Origin: Rhodococcus sp. H36-A4
Lineage (GTDB): Bacteria > Actinomycetota > Actinomycetes > Mycobacteriales > Mycobacteriaceae
Direction of reading: 5' to 3'
Length of the DNA: 64,000 nt
NCBI RefSeq assembly: GCF_027158005.1
Contig: NZ_JAPVLQ010000001.1
Coordinates: 124,001 to 188,000, forward strand
How positions within the stretch are numbered: position 1 is the first letter of the stretch; every line of letters starts with the position of its first letter. The position numbers and the translations under genes were made by a program. Positions 8,745-18,641 of the stretch are shown one piece after another. The notes under the pieces were generated by a model. The model worked only from the letters and a program-made list of their open reading frames with translations, had not been told where the DNA came from and searched no databases.

Positions 8745-8990
8745 GAGTTTCACGGTACCCACCAGGGGCAGCGTTATTTGCCCTCACGATGAGCAGGCCT
8801 GGTCGCACCGATACTTGGCGTCGACGAGGGCTTGCGAGCTCTCAGCGGACGGTTCTGCTGCAGTGACAGTTTGATGACATGGGTGATTGCCGTCCGCACC
8901 GGTTCAGACGAAGTACAGTTCGCACCTGAGATGCCGCTGATCTACCACCCACCGACCATTCATGCCTACTGAAATCGAATGGACATCTTG

Positions 8991-9451
8991 ATGACTGAGC
9001 AACGACCGCCAGTGCCACCGTTCGATCTGAGTAGTGCATTGCATAAAGTCCAGGCCGCTGAGGATGACTGGAACACAAGGGATCCCCATCGCGTCAGCCT
9101 GGCGTACACACCGGATTCCGTCTGGCGAAACCGCGACCTGTTCGTCTGCGGCCGCGTCGCTATCGTAGAGTTCCTCACCCGAAAGTGGGAACGCAACTCG
9201 AGTACGTACTACGCAAAAACCTCTGGGCATTTGACGAGAATCGGATCGCAGTGCGGTTTCAATACGAATGGCACGACACCAGCGGGCAGTGGCACCGCAG
9301 CTTCGGCAATGAACTCTGGGAATTCGACGGCAACGGACTCATGCGCATACGTGAAGCAAGCATCAACGATCGCGAAATAGTCGAAACACAGCGGCGCTAC
9401 TTCGGGTCCCGTCCCGAGTCCGAGCACGGGGTCGATTTCCCCCTCGAATAA
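8991..9451 (+). pseudogene. DUF1348 (SnoaL/NTF2-like) gene with apparent frameshift
   Basis: The first frame gives [20 protein letters not shown] through [23 protein letters not shown]. It then leaves the family sequence at 9194. The +1 frame picks up [20 protein letters not shown] and runs to [16 protein letters not shown] ending at 9451. Inserting one base after 9194 (GAA CGC [G]AA CTC GAG) restores one 153-aa protein of the length and pattern of DUF1348. This is a real frameshift mutation or a one-base sequencing error. No catalytic function is established for the family. ATG at 8991 follows GGACATCTTG; ATG 8979 is also possible. Confidence 0.82.
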
Positions 9452-9704
9452 AGGAGCCACTCCAGATCTTCTCAGCAATCCAGAGACTGATCCAAAGTAG
9501 TTACCTTGCAGCCAATTCGTGTGTCCGAGCTAAAGCACATTTCCTGGGTGCGTTCCAGCTGTGACAAAATGTTCAGTCTCAGAACAGCAGGGTTACCGAC
9601 ACTGGCTACTCGCGCGAAACACTAAGTGGCGGAAAGTTCTACGCGTCGCCCTCGAGCTGAGCAGCAAACTACAGCGGCCCGCCCAGGCGTATTCGGCTAG
9701 TTGG

Positions 9705-10645
9705 TCAGCCGACCATCGGTGGCACGAAGACACATGGCACAGGCTGCGCGTTGACCGGGTCCAGTGCATTGAGCACGAATTGCTGGCCTCGCACGTTGGC
9801 CCCGACGGACGCATGACCGAAAAGTCCTGCTCGCAACTGTCCTGCATTACGATATTCGTCGCGTTCGGCGCCTCGACGTAACCCGCGGTATACGGCATAA
9901 CCAACTCGTCATAGCGAGTCATGACATTCGTGTAGGTGACGCCGGGCGCGTACGGTCCGCTCTCGGTCATCTCGTTCATGAAGTCGGATCCCTTCGCCAT
10001 CTGCAGCAGCGCCGGGGCGATGGGGTCCCAGATGTTCGACATCGTCTCTTCGACACCGAGTTGCGACGCGAGATCGAGCGCAACGCCGGCACCATAGGCT
10101 TCGTTGCCCTTCCACGGCGGTGTCAACGCGACGTACTTGTCGACTACATCAGCGCCGCCGAGAAACTTCACGTAATAACCGCCCACCAGGGTGCCCTCCG
10201 AGTGGGCCACGATGTCGACCTCATTGGAACCTGTCGCCGCGAGAATCTTCTCCACGAATTCTCGGACCAGAGCGGCACTGTCATACATCGATCCCAAGCC
10301 GCCGATAACGTTCATAGGCCAACTGGTAGCCGTCGGAAGGACTCCGAAGGTGGGAGCGAAGAGGCAGTAGCCTTCGCTTTTCAGCGCAGGGGCCATCGCA
10401 TTCCAATTGATCTGCGCATTGGCGGCGGTACCGTGCAGCAGCACGACCGGGCGAGGGTGCTCAGGAGGGAGCCGGCAATCCCAGTCGTTGACGCCTGGCG
10501 GATCGCCTCCCGGATTCGCCGCCTCGGCGCCGTATCCCGCGAAAAATCCGCCAGGCACAGCCGTCGGTTGTGCGGCGGCGGGGGCGGCTACCGCCAGTGC
10601 ACATCCGAGGATTACAACCGGCAGCATCGATAGACGTTTTCGCAT
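9705..10645 (-). pseudogene. Secreted lipase/esterase with apparent C-terminal frameshift
   Basis: ATG 10645 opens a signal peptide (MRKRLSMLPVVILGCALAVA then APAAAQP). An alpha/beta-hydrolase follows with the oxyanion region PVVLLHGTAANAQINW and the serine elbow IVAHSEGTLVGGYY, typical of actinobacterial secreted lipases. After NATNIVMQDSCEQDFS the frame runs into unrelated sequence to a stop at 9593. The next frame instead reads GHASVGANVRGQQFVLNALD then PVPCVFVPPMVG and stops at 9705, the expected lipase tail with the catalytic His (GHA). Adding one G at about 9817 (TCGG[G]TCAT) restores a 313-aa enzyme. As written, the catalytic His is lost. Confidence 0.83.
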
Positions 10646-10671
10646 ATAGCACCTAACTCGACGAGCCGTCG

Positions 10672-11637
10672 CTACGCCGGCTCACTCATCACGCCCAGAT
10701 GGCGCACCGTCCCCGAAAGGCCTGGAAGCTCTTGCGTCGCCGACCACGTTCGTAAGCCATCCGTGCTGTCGGAATAGAGATACTTGTTTTCGGTGTATGC
10801 ATCGAGATATATCCGCCAGGCGCCGTTCGGCAACTGCACCAGGGCCGGCCCCTCCAGCATCGTGCCCCAGTCTCCAGACGGGACGAAGGAATAGGGTCCC
10901 GCCGGCGACGACGCGACCGCATGCTCGATTATCTTCTTCGTCTCGTTTTTGGTGAACGCATGATAGGTCGATCCAACCTGCACCACAGTGGTGTCGATAT
11001 GGTCCGCGCCGATCCCGGCGAGCGGAACAGGCAGACTCCACATTCTGAGCGATGGATCGAGCGCGGTCATCATGTACGGCACGAACCCTCCCCCGGTCGA
11101 CAACGAAAGGATGACGTTGACACGGTCGCCGTCCACGAACCATTCGGGCGCCCACGCTTTGGTGACGAACGGCGACAGCGACGGCCCGTCCGAAGACCCT
11201 GCCGATCCGGTGCCCGGTAGATTCACGAAACCGACACCGTCTCCGGTACCTGGCATGAAGGCGCAACAAAACGGGACCGGGTACGTTCCCATTGACGTCC
11301 AGTTGATGCGGTCGGGGCTGCGAGCGAAGCCGATATTCGCCCCTTCGGCCGTGGTGTAGGTGACGTAATACAGCCCGTCTGTGTTCTTGAAGATGCTCGG
11401 GTCACGTACAAGCCCTGACGGCGGCCGATACGCCGAATGTTGGACGAGTTGGAACGACGTAGCGTCGCCCGACTCGTAGACATCCATATCGCGGTCGCTG
11501 GCGTTGCTGAACGCCACCATCGTGTAGCGCGAGGCCGGCTGTGCAGCACTGCTTCCCGGGCCTGCAACCAACGTGGCTGCGAAAACAAGTAGCGTTGTAG
11601 ATATCGCGGACAAACAGGTTCGTTTGGTCGAAGTCAC
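10672..11637 (-). CDS. Secreted GH43-like beta-propeller protein
   Basis: The 321-aa protein starts at ATG 11637 with a signal peptide (ISTTLLVFAATLVAGPGSSA then AQPA). The mature part has repeated blade-like strands: RDPSIFKNTDGLYYVTYTT, AWAPEWFVDGDRVNVILSL, YHAFTKNETKKIIEHAVA, LEGPALVQLPNGAWRIYLDA. The RDPS, APEW and EGP motifs are what a five-bladed GH43/GH62/GH117-like arabinosidase propeller shows, where D and E residues form the active site. An exported arabinan- or arabinogalactan-active enzyme is plausible, but the exact family is not certain. Downstream of the fadD-type gene, with a terminator-like hairpin between them. Confidence 0.75.
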   Translation of the reverse strand: MTSTKRTCLSAISTTLLVFAATLVAGPGSSAAQPASRYTMVAFSNASDRDMDVYESGDATSFQLVQHSAYRPPSGLVRDPSIFKNTDGLYYVTYTTAEGANIGFARSPDRINWTSMGTYPVPFCCAFMPGTGDGVGFVNLPGTGSAGSSDGPSLSPFVTKAWAPEWFVDGDRVNVILSLSTGGGFVPYMMTALDPSLRMWSLPVPLAGIGADHIDTTVVQVGSTYHAFTKNETKKIIEHAVASSPAGPYSFVPSGDWGTMLEGPALVQLPNGAWRIYLDAYTENKYLYSDSTDGLRTWSATQELPGLSGTVRHLGVMSEPA

Positions 11638-11762
11638 GGGTGCAGTATCAACGGCAGCTGCCGCACTTCGCGCCGTTTTGGCCGACTCCGATCAAGATCG
11701 TTACGGACGGGCGCCTGCCATAAGTTGACCGACCGGCCGCCGGTTTCGCCTACCTGGGACAC

Positions 11763-11811
11763 GGAACAGCGGTTGCGCGCTATGCGTTCTGCTCGTGCAA
11801 CCGCTGCTCCG
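11763..11811. terminator. Hairpin downstream of acyl-CoA synthetase
   Basis: CAGCGGTTGC (11767-11776) pairs perfectly with GCAACCGCTG (11797-11806), and flanking GGA/TCC extend the stem. It lies a few bases beyond the end of the synthetase gene, so it probably ends that transcript before the GH43-like gene. Confidence 0.65.
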
Positions 11812-11819
11812 GCTGGGCG

Positions 11820-13427
11820 TTAGGAGCTCGCCACTGTCGTCGCCCAGCGGTAGTCCGCTTTGCCGGCAGGGGTTCGCTTGACCTCCTCGACCAGCACCAC
11901 CGAACGCGGGATCTTGTAGCCGGCCAGCGTCTTGCGGCAGTGCTCCTGAACGTCGTCGAGGGTTAGTTCAGGTGACTCGGGATAGGTTGCGATCACCGCG
12001 GCAACCTGCTGGCCCATGCGCTGGTCGGGTGTTGCGACGACGAGTGCGTCGGCGATCGACGGGTGCGCGTGGAGGGCGGCCTCGACCTCCTCGGCGAAAA
12101 CCTTTTCGCCGCCGGTGTTTATACATTGAGAGCCGCGTCCGAGGAAGACTATCGTGCCGTCCGCTTCGACCTTCCCCATGTCGCCGAGCACCGACAGGCG
12201 CGTGCCATCACTGCGTGTCGGGAACGTCCGGGCGGTCTTCTCCTCGTCCTTGTAGTAGCCGAGAGGGACGTTGCCGATCCGGGCGATATAGCCCACTTCC
12301 TCGGAGCCGGCAGGAATCTCGTTCAGAGACTCGTCGACGAGTGTCATGCTCGGCGAGGGTGGCATTCGCAGAGTGCCGACCTCGTCGATGGTGAAGGCGC
12401 CGTCGTTCCCAGACTCCGAGGCGCCGAAGTTGTCCCGCAACAGCAGGTCCGGTTTGACCGCCAACATGCGGTTCCGAACGCTGGTGGACCAGATCGCGCC
12501 GCCCGAGGTGATCGAGAACAGCGAGCTGAGATCGACCTCGCCCTTTCGGCGTTCCATCTCATCGACCAACGGCAACCCCATAGCATCGCCGACGATCAGG
12601 ATCACCTGCACCGAATCCTTCTCGATCGATTCGACGACCTTCCGCGGATCGAAGTCTCGCCTGAGGACCACGCGAGCACCGAGGGTGAAAAAGGTGAACA
12701 ACGAATACAACGCCGCACCGTGCATCAGGGGCGCGGCGATGAGGAACGAGAGTTCGGGAAATTCCCTTGCAGCACTGGCGATCTCGGCGAGGTCTTGCCG
12801 GGCCCCCTCGCCGTATGGGTTTCCGCCGGAAAGAGGCTTGCGGAAAAAGTCATCTTGCCGCCACATGACGCCCTTCGGGTATCCAGTGGTCCCGCCCGTA
12901 TAGAGCAGGTACAGGTCGTCGCCCGTACGGGAATCGAACTCGGCTGTGGGCGACAATTCACGAGCATCGGCGAATGAAACCACGGAAACTGCGTGTCCCT
13001 TCGCGGCGGACAGCAGTTCGGCAGCGATCTCGCCGATCACGATCACCGTCCGGATCATCGGGCACGCCTCCAATAGGGAAGCAAGGACGCGCTGGTGCTC
13101 GGGGATTTCGACGACCACCGCGGCCGAATCGGAGTTGATGAAGATGTACTCGAGTTCGGCGGGCGTGTACCGGTAGTTGACGTTGATCGGGACCGCGCGG
13201 ATCTTGAGCAATCCCAGGATGGAGGTTACGTGCTCGACGCTGTTCTTGAGGAACAGTGCGACATGGTGGCCTTGGGAGATGCCGGCCTGGGTGAGCAGCT
13301 GGGCGGTCCTGTTGGCCTCCGCGTCCAACTGGGCATAGCTGAAGTTCTCACCCTCGTAGGTCAATGCAACGCGATCAGGTACGGCATCGGCGACTGTCTC
13401 GAAAACGTCCGCAAGGTTGAACTGCAT
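11820..13427 (-). CDS. Acyl-CoA synthetase (FadD-type AMP-forming ligase)
   Basis: The 535-aa enzyme belongs to the ANL superfamily and activates a carboxylic acid as acyl-AMP, then transfers it to CoA. Motifs: P-loop-like YLLYTGGTTGYPKGVMW, A5 region LLLRDNFGASESG, GDMGKVEADGTIVFLGRGSQ and the C-terminal lysine motif RTPAGKADYRW. The order resembles mycolate-group FadD enzymes for fatty or steroid side-chain acids; the substrate is unassigned. ATG 13427 (MQFNLADVFE) has GGAAGGA seven bases upstream, better placed than the two ATGs just before it. The gene sits alone, with about 450 bp of almost empty DNA upstream. Confidence 0.9.
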   Translation of the reverse strand: MQFNLADVFETVADAVPDRVALTYEGENFSYAQLDAEANRTAQLLTQAGISQGHHVALFLKNSVEHVTSILGLLKIRAVPINVNYRYTPAELEYIFINSDSAAVVVEIPEHQRVLASLLEACPMIRTVIVIGEIAAELLSAAKGHAVSVVSFADARELSPTAEFDSRTGDDLYLLYTGGTTGYPKGVMWRQDDFFRKPLSGGNPYGEGARQDLAEIASAAREFPELSFLIAAPLMHGAALYSLFTFFTLGARVVLRRDFDPRKVVESIEKDSVQVILIVGDAMGLPLVDEMERRKGEVDLSSLFSITSGGAIWSTSVRNRMLAVKPDLLLRDNFGASESGNDGAFTIDEVGTLRMPPSPSMTLVDESLNEIPAGSEEVGYIARIGNVPLGYYKDEEKTARTFPTRSDGTRLSVLGDMGKVEADGTIVFLGRGSQCINTGGEKVFAEEVEAALHAHPSIADALVVATPDQRMGQQVAAVIATYPESPELTLDDVQEHCRKTLAGYKIPRSVVLVEEVKRTPAGKADYRWATTVASS

Positions 13428-13878
13428 CGTCATTCCTTCCAAGTGACTGCGCCGCGATCTCGAGGCGGGTGACCTGAGTTTAGAACACGTTCTAGGTTAT
13501 CCGGAGCAATCCAATAACCCCGCAGCACCCATGCCTGCCGAACTGCTCGCATTTCCGGAGTAGTCGGATGGCAGACAGTCGGCCCCGGTGCCGTAGGCGA
13601 CGACAACCTGGGCCCAGCGGACGTCGGCGCCGGGCGGGCAGGTCTCGCGGGAGTCGGCGTAGAACAGGGCTTTCGCTGCCCACCTGCACTCTTGGTAGGT
13701 CTTCGATTTCCTTAGGCGGATGTGCAATCCGCCCAGCCGCTGGACAGCGACGTCCCCGCGTGGATCTGAAATCCGCTGCCTCAGTTGTCTACTCAGATCC
13801 GCGGGAGGCCACTGACGTCCGCGTTACCACCCGAAACCTCTGCCCCGGTCCATGATTCTGGATCCATATGGACTCCGG
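13428..13878. other. 450-bp stretch with no convincing gene
   Basis: Between the acyl-CoA synthetase and the tRNA I see no recognisable gene. A reverse-strand open frame (13497-13727, 76 codons) encodes four cysteines (YQECRWAAKALFYADSRETC, then DCLPSDY and LDCSG) and could be a small secreted protein or the tail of a decayed one. It has no clear ribosome site or signal peptide. A long hairpin lies at 13755-13805. Confidence 0.5.
13755..13805. repeat. Long imperfect hairpin downstream of the tRNA
   Basis: On the + strand CCCGCGTGGATCTGA (from 13755) pairs with TCAGATCCGCGGG (to 13805), with a two-base bulge and a 23-nt loop. It lies about 75 bp beyond the 3' end of the reverse-strand tRNA. 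It may be its terminator or an unrelated structured element. Confidence 0.55.
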
Positions 13879-13952
13879 TGCCCCCAGTCGGACTCGAACC
13901 GACACTTGACGGATTTTAAGTCCGTTGCCTCTGCCAATTGGGCTATAGGGGC
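13879..13952 (-). tRNA. tRNA with UAA anticodon (tRNA-Leu), short variable arm
   Basis: The 74-nt cloverleaf on the reverse strand has acceptor arms GCCCCTA/TGGGGGC and anticodon stem ACGGA/TCCGT around the loop CTTAAAA. That places TAA at positions 34-36, reading Leu UUA. The T arm is GTCGG-TTCGAGT-CCGAC and the discriminator is A. CCA is not fully encoded (ACCG). The variable region is only CAAGT, whereas bacterial tRNA-Leu is normally class II with a long variable arm. Its position after ppx agrees with my recollection of mycobacterial genomes. Confidence 0.85.
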
Positions 13953-14129
13953 CACCGCGGACGTGCAGGTCCGCGTCGATCATCTTATAAGGCTGTATCC
14001 GCCCTGGAATCACCGGCGTCACGATCGCGGGTTCTCTTCGCAGCTGAAGGTGGAAGATGAACTACTGCAAGCTCATCCGATCGAACAGCAACACGGAAAA
14101 TACCCGCGGCACCGGGGAGTTCTACCTGC

Positions 14130-15074
14130 CTAGACCTTCACCGAGAGGGCAATCCCGTCGAGAATGTCGTGTTCACTGACGATCAGTGTGCTGACCGCTC
14201 CGCGTCGTTCGAATTCCTCGGCCAAGACGCTGCAGACGATCGAACCGCCGCCGATGACGTCGACCCGCCCTGGGTGCATGGGGCCCAACTCGCTTCGTTC
14301 TGCACGCGTCATGTTGACCAGCCGGTCGCATACCTCGAACAGGACCGCGAACGGCACCCGGGTGAGGTGCACCTTCTCGGCGTCGTATTCCGTGAGTCCG
14401 GAGGCGATGGCGGCAATGGTGGTCATGGTTCCCGCGACGCCGACCCAGCTCGTCGCGTTTCCGATCGACACTTCCTCGAAGGCTTCTTCCAGCTTGGCGC
14501 GCACATACTCACGGGCACTGGCGATCTCGTCTGCGGTGGGCGGATCACTGTGCAGGAACCGCTCGGTCAGCCGGACGCAGCCGATGTTCGCCGAGAAAGC
14601 AGCCTTGACGCCTTTGTTGTCTCCGAGCACCAGTTCGGTGGAACCGCCTCCGAGGTCGACGACCAGGAAAGGTGCACCGGCAGCATTGAGTTCACCGACG
14701 GCTCCGGCAAAGGACAGTCTGGCTTCCTCGTCACCGGTGATGACCTCGGCGACCGAGCCCGCGACGATCGGATCGAGTATTTCGCGCGTCATCGCGAAGA
14801 AGTCCTCGCGGTTCGACGCGTCGCGCGTGGCCGAGGTGGCCACCATGCGTAGTGCCGATGCACCGCTCTCGCGGATGATTCCGGCGTACTCCTGCAAGGC
14901 ATCTCGGGTTCGCTCGATGGCTTCGGGCGCAAACGCTCCCGTCGCGTCGACGCCTTGGCCGAGCCTCACGATGCGCATTTCACGGGCGACGTCGGTGAGG
15001 ACACCGTCCTTGACATCGGCGACGAGCAGCCGGATCGAGTTGGTTCCGCAATCGATGGCGGCAACTCTGGTCAT
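14130..15074 (-). CDS. ppx: Exopolyphosphatase, Ppx/GppA family
   Basis: The 314-aa protein of the actin-like ATPase fold hydrolyses polyphosphate or pppGpp. The phosphate-1 loop is AIDCGTNSIRLLVAD (residues 5-19), phosphate-2 is VVDLGGGSTELVLG, and GVAGTMTTIAAIASGL follows. Length fits the short actinobacterial form (M. tuberculosis Ppx2, Rv1026 by synteny), which lacks the long C-terminal domain. ATG 15074 overlaps the upstream DUF501 stop by 4 bp (ATGA), so it is the last gene of the ftsB-DUF501-ppx unit. Confidence 0.93.
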   Translation of the reverse strand: MTRVAAIDCGTNSIRLLVADVKDGVLTDVAREMRIVRLGQGVDATGAFAPEAIERTRDALQEYAGIIRESGASALRMVATSATRDASNREDFFAMTREILDPIVAGSVAEVITGDEEARLSFAGAVGELNAAGAPFLVVDLGGGSTELVLGDNKGVKAAFSANIGCVRLTERFLHSDPPTADEIASAREYVRAKLEEAFEEVSIGNATSWVGVAGTMTTIAAIASGLTEYDAEKVHLTRVPFAVLFEVCDRLVNMTRAERSELGPMHPGRVDVIGGGSIVCSVLAEEFERRGAVSTLIVSEHDILDGIALSVKV

Positions 15075-15610
15075 TGTGTCTCCCCGCGAAGTTCTGCGAC
15101 GGTCGGCCAGTCCGCTGGAATGGCCTTGCCGCGCATATGGTTTTCGGCGGCGAGAGCAACTGCCTCGTCGCCGAGTGGATTGAGACCTGGGCCCTTGGCG
15201 AGCGAATGCGCGATGAGGACGTGCAGGCATTTCACGCGGTCCGGCATACCTCCACCGGTGAAGTCCGTTCCCAACGATTCGATCTCGTTGCGTTCGGCCA
15301 AGTAGGACTCGTGGGCTCGCCGATATCCGGCTGCCAACTCCGTGTCGGTCCCCAGCCTTTCGGTCATTTCACGCATGACGCCTGCAGATTCCTGCCTGCT
15401 CGCCTCTGCGGTGAGCCGCGGATCGGTCAGGTAGTACAGGGTCGGGAAGGGCGTGCCGTCGGGGAGTTTGGGTGCAGTTTTCACCACACCGGGCCTGCCG
15501 TCCGGGGATCGGTAGGCGACCTCGAGGACCCCGCGAGGCTCACGCCCCAGCTGGGTCGCAACCGCCTCTAGATCCTCCGGCGAGACTGCCGATTTTCCTG
15601 CACCGGTCAC
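15071..15610 (-). CDS. DUF501 family protein
   Basis: The 179-aa soluble protein has the DUF501 pattern: LGREPRGVLEVAYRSPDG at about residues 22-39, LPDGTPFPTLYYLTDPRLTAE, then the Cys-containing VKCLHVLIAHSLAKGPGLNPLGDE. GTG 15610 overlaps the ftsB-like stop by 4 bp (GTGA), and its own stop overlaps ppx by 4 bp, so all three are coupled. The family equals Rv1025 by context. No biochemical function is established; constant linkage to ftsB and ppx suggests a role in growth or cell envelope. Confidence 0.9.
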   Translation of the reverse strand: MTGAGKSAVSPEDLEAVATQLGREPRGVLEVAYRSPDGRPGVVKTAPKLPDGTPFPTLYYLTDPRLTAEASRQESAGVMREMTERLGTDTELAAGYRRAHESYLAERNEIESLGTDFTGGGMPDRVKCLHVLIAHSLAKGPGLNPLGDEAVALAAENHMRGKAIPADWPTVAELRGETQ

Positions 15611-16287
15611 CCGACAGGTCCTCCTTCTAGTACCGGTGCAGGCGCAGGAACGAGTGCGGGCAGTGGTTGCTGCTCCGGCTCGTCGCTCTGCTGCGGCTGC
15701 ACTGCTGATTCCCAAAGATCCCGATACCACGGGCCCTCGGATTGTTCGATCGATTTCGCTTCGGCGTCGGACTTTGCCATGTCACCGGGAAGCTGCACCT
15801 GATAGGGCGTCTCCCCCGGCATCACCCACCGCAGCCGACTGCGTGCCTCGGCGTCGATGCGTGCTGGTTCGTTCAGTTGCGACTTCTCACGTTCGAGATT
15901 CTTTACGTCGTCTTCGAGCCCTTTACGCTCCGCAAGGACCGAAGCGAGCTCGGTCCTCTGCGAAAAGTACGTCCGCAGCGGCATCGCGAGCGTCAACGCC
16001 AACGCACACACCACGACCGCCAAGATCACAGCGCGACCGGTGGACAGCCCGAAAAAACTCCGCTCCGGACGCGTCGACGCCTGGACGCCGACGCGTCGTG
16101 GCGCTGCCCTGCCCGCCACGACGGCATCGCGTGCCTGATCGGACGGCTCGGGCGGCAATTGACCGGTGCTGCGCGCGTCGCCGCGCGCAGCTTCGGTCTG
16201 CCGGTTACGAGGTGAAGCCGAGCGGCCGCGAGGCCGAGGATCACGCCCACCTGGACTTGTCCCCGGTCTACCTCGTCCTGCCGCCAT
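15607..16287 (-). CDS. FtsB/DivIC-family septum formation protein
   Basis: The 226-aa bitopic membrane protein has a long Arg/Pro/Gly-rich cytoplasmic N-terminus (residues 1-80), one transmembrane helix (about 86-104, AVILAVVVCALALTLAM) and an extracytoplasmic coiled coil (ELASVLAERKGLEDDVKNLE, then REKSQLNEP). Then comes RLRWVMPGETPYQVQLP, the family's WVxPGE-type motif. A Pro/Gln/Glu-rich tail ends it. In the divisome FtsB binds FtsL and FtsQ. It follows enolase in the same direction after about 29 bp and leads the ftsB-DUF501-ppx unit. Confidence 0.88.
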   Translation of the reverse strand: MAAGRGRPGTSPGGRDPRPRGRSASPRNRQTEAARGDARSTGQLPPEPSDQARDAVVAGRAAPRRVGVQASTRPERSFFGLSTGRAVILAVVVCALALTLAMPLRTYFSQRTELASVLAERKGLEDDVKNLEREKSQLNEPARIDAEARSRLRWVMPGETPYQVQLPGDMAKSDAEAKSIEQSEGPWYRDLWESAVQPQQSDEPEQQPLPALVPAPAPVLEGGPVG

Positions 16288-16316
16288 GACCCACCTTCAA
16301 CGCTTGCGTAAGAAAT

Positions 16317-17681
<1,365 letters not shown>

Positions 17682-17724
17682 TCAGACTAGCCGCTTCGCT
17701 CACCTACCCGCATACGACATGGAG

Positions 17725-18462
17725 CTAGGCGCCGGCTCCCACCGAATAGGCCGCGGCAGCATCGCGGACATCGCGGAGATAGACGCCCGACTGGTTGTAC
17801 GCCATCAGGGCCCGCTCCCACCCTTCAGCGGTGCGCAAGTCGCCACCACGCGCACACAAGTACCGGGCTGCGGTAAGGGACGCGTCGTCCAGGTTGTCCG
17901 GATTCGGGACGCCGTCGCCGTTGGCGTCGACACCCCACTTCTTCCATGTCTCAGGAATGAACTGCATCGGTCCCATGGCGCGGTCGTGGATGTCGTCGCC
18001 GTCGAGGGCACCGCGGTCGGTATCCGGGATTTCGGCGACGCCGGGAGCGCCGTCGAGCGGGATTCCGCGAATGGTCGGCGCAACAGTGCCATCCTGCGCG
18101 ACGGCAGAGCCCTGGTAAGTACCGTGGCGGCTCTCGATGAATCCGATGCCGGCGAGAGTGGTCCAGGCGATCCCGCAGTCCGGTGCCGTGGCGGACATGA
18201 CCGCGGCCGCATGCGCGTATGCCGCGAGCGCCGGACCGGAGATGCTCAGCGCATCCGACTGCGGTGCAGCCCACGCGAGCAACAGATCTGCGGTGCGTCC
18301 CGGAGCGTTGAAGTCGATGTCCGGAACCGGAGCCCCTGGGCCGGGAGGTATGCCCTCGGGAATAACTCGCGGAGGTTCGGAGGAACCGCATGCGCTGGCC
18401 ATGATCGCCACTGCCAAGGCTGTGGACAGCAAGATCGCGGCTCGGCGGGGTCGATGGGTCAC
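17725..18462 (-). CDS. Lytic transglycosylase lipoprotein, LpqU-like
   Basis: The 245-aa exported protein has a signal peptide and lipobox ending ALAVAIMASAC, so it is probably a lipoprotein. The catalytic domain is of the SLT/MltB-like type: CGIAWTTLAGIGFIESRHG (catalytic Glu in IESRHG), AMGPMQFIPETWKKWGVDAN, then DDASLTAARYLCARGGDL and MAYNQSGVYLRDVRDAAAAY. It cleaves peptidoglycan glycan strands. Context equals Rv1022 (lpqU) beside enolase. GTG 18462 has AGGA eight bases upstream; an ATG at 18483 is the alternative. Confidence 0.88.
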   Translation of the reverse strand: MTHRPRRAAILLSTALAVAIMASACGSSEPPRVIPEGIPPGPGAPVPDIDFNAPGRTADLLLAWAAPQSDALSISGPALAAYAHAAAVMSATAPDCGIAWTTLAGIGFIESRHGTYQGSAVAQDGTVAPTIRGIPLDGAPGVAEIPDTDRGALDGDDIHDRAMGPMQFIPETWKKWGVDANGDGVPNPDNLDDASLTAARYLCARGGDLRTAEGWERALMAYNQSGVYLRDVRDAAAAYSVGAGA

Positions 18463-18575
18463 ACCACCCATCCTGCACATCAAAGGTAATAGAAACCTAA
18501 AGCTCTATATAAGAGCCCGTTTGTGATGTTTTTGCGCTGGCTATCTGGGTGTATGTTCCTGTAATAGTTAACAGA

Positions 18576-18594
18576 TGAGGGTCGCCTACCCTAC
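18576..18594 (+). promoter_or_regulatory. Candidate DtxR/IdeR iron box upstream of efeU
   Basis: TGAGGGTCGCCTACCCTAC agrees with the 19-bp DtxR/IdeR consensus TTAGGTTAGGCTAACCTAA at 13 of 19 positions by hand alignment, including both core half-sites. It lies 47 bp before the efeU start, so iron-loaded regulator would block the operon. This is inferred from sequence only. Confidence 0.6.
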
Positions 18595-18641
18595 GGAAGG
18601 CCAGGCGTACCGAACTCAGTGCCATTCCAGGAAGGTCCCCC

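Noticed and set aside
13497-13727. Small cysteine-containing gene
   Set aside because: No signal peptide, ribosome site or homology is visible; kept only as a remark in the intergenic entry.
13879-14129. Integrative-element attachment site at the tRNA
   Set aside because: No integrase, no duplicated tRNA 3' end and no foreign gene block adjoin it.
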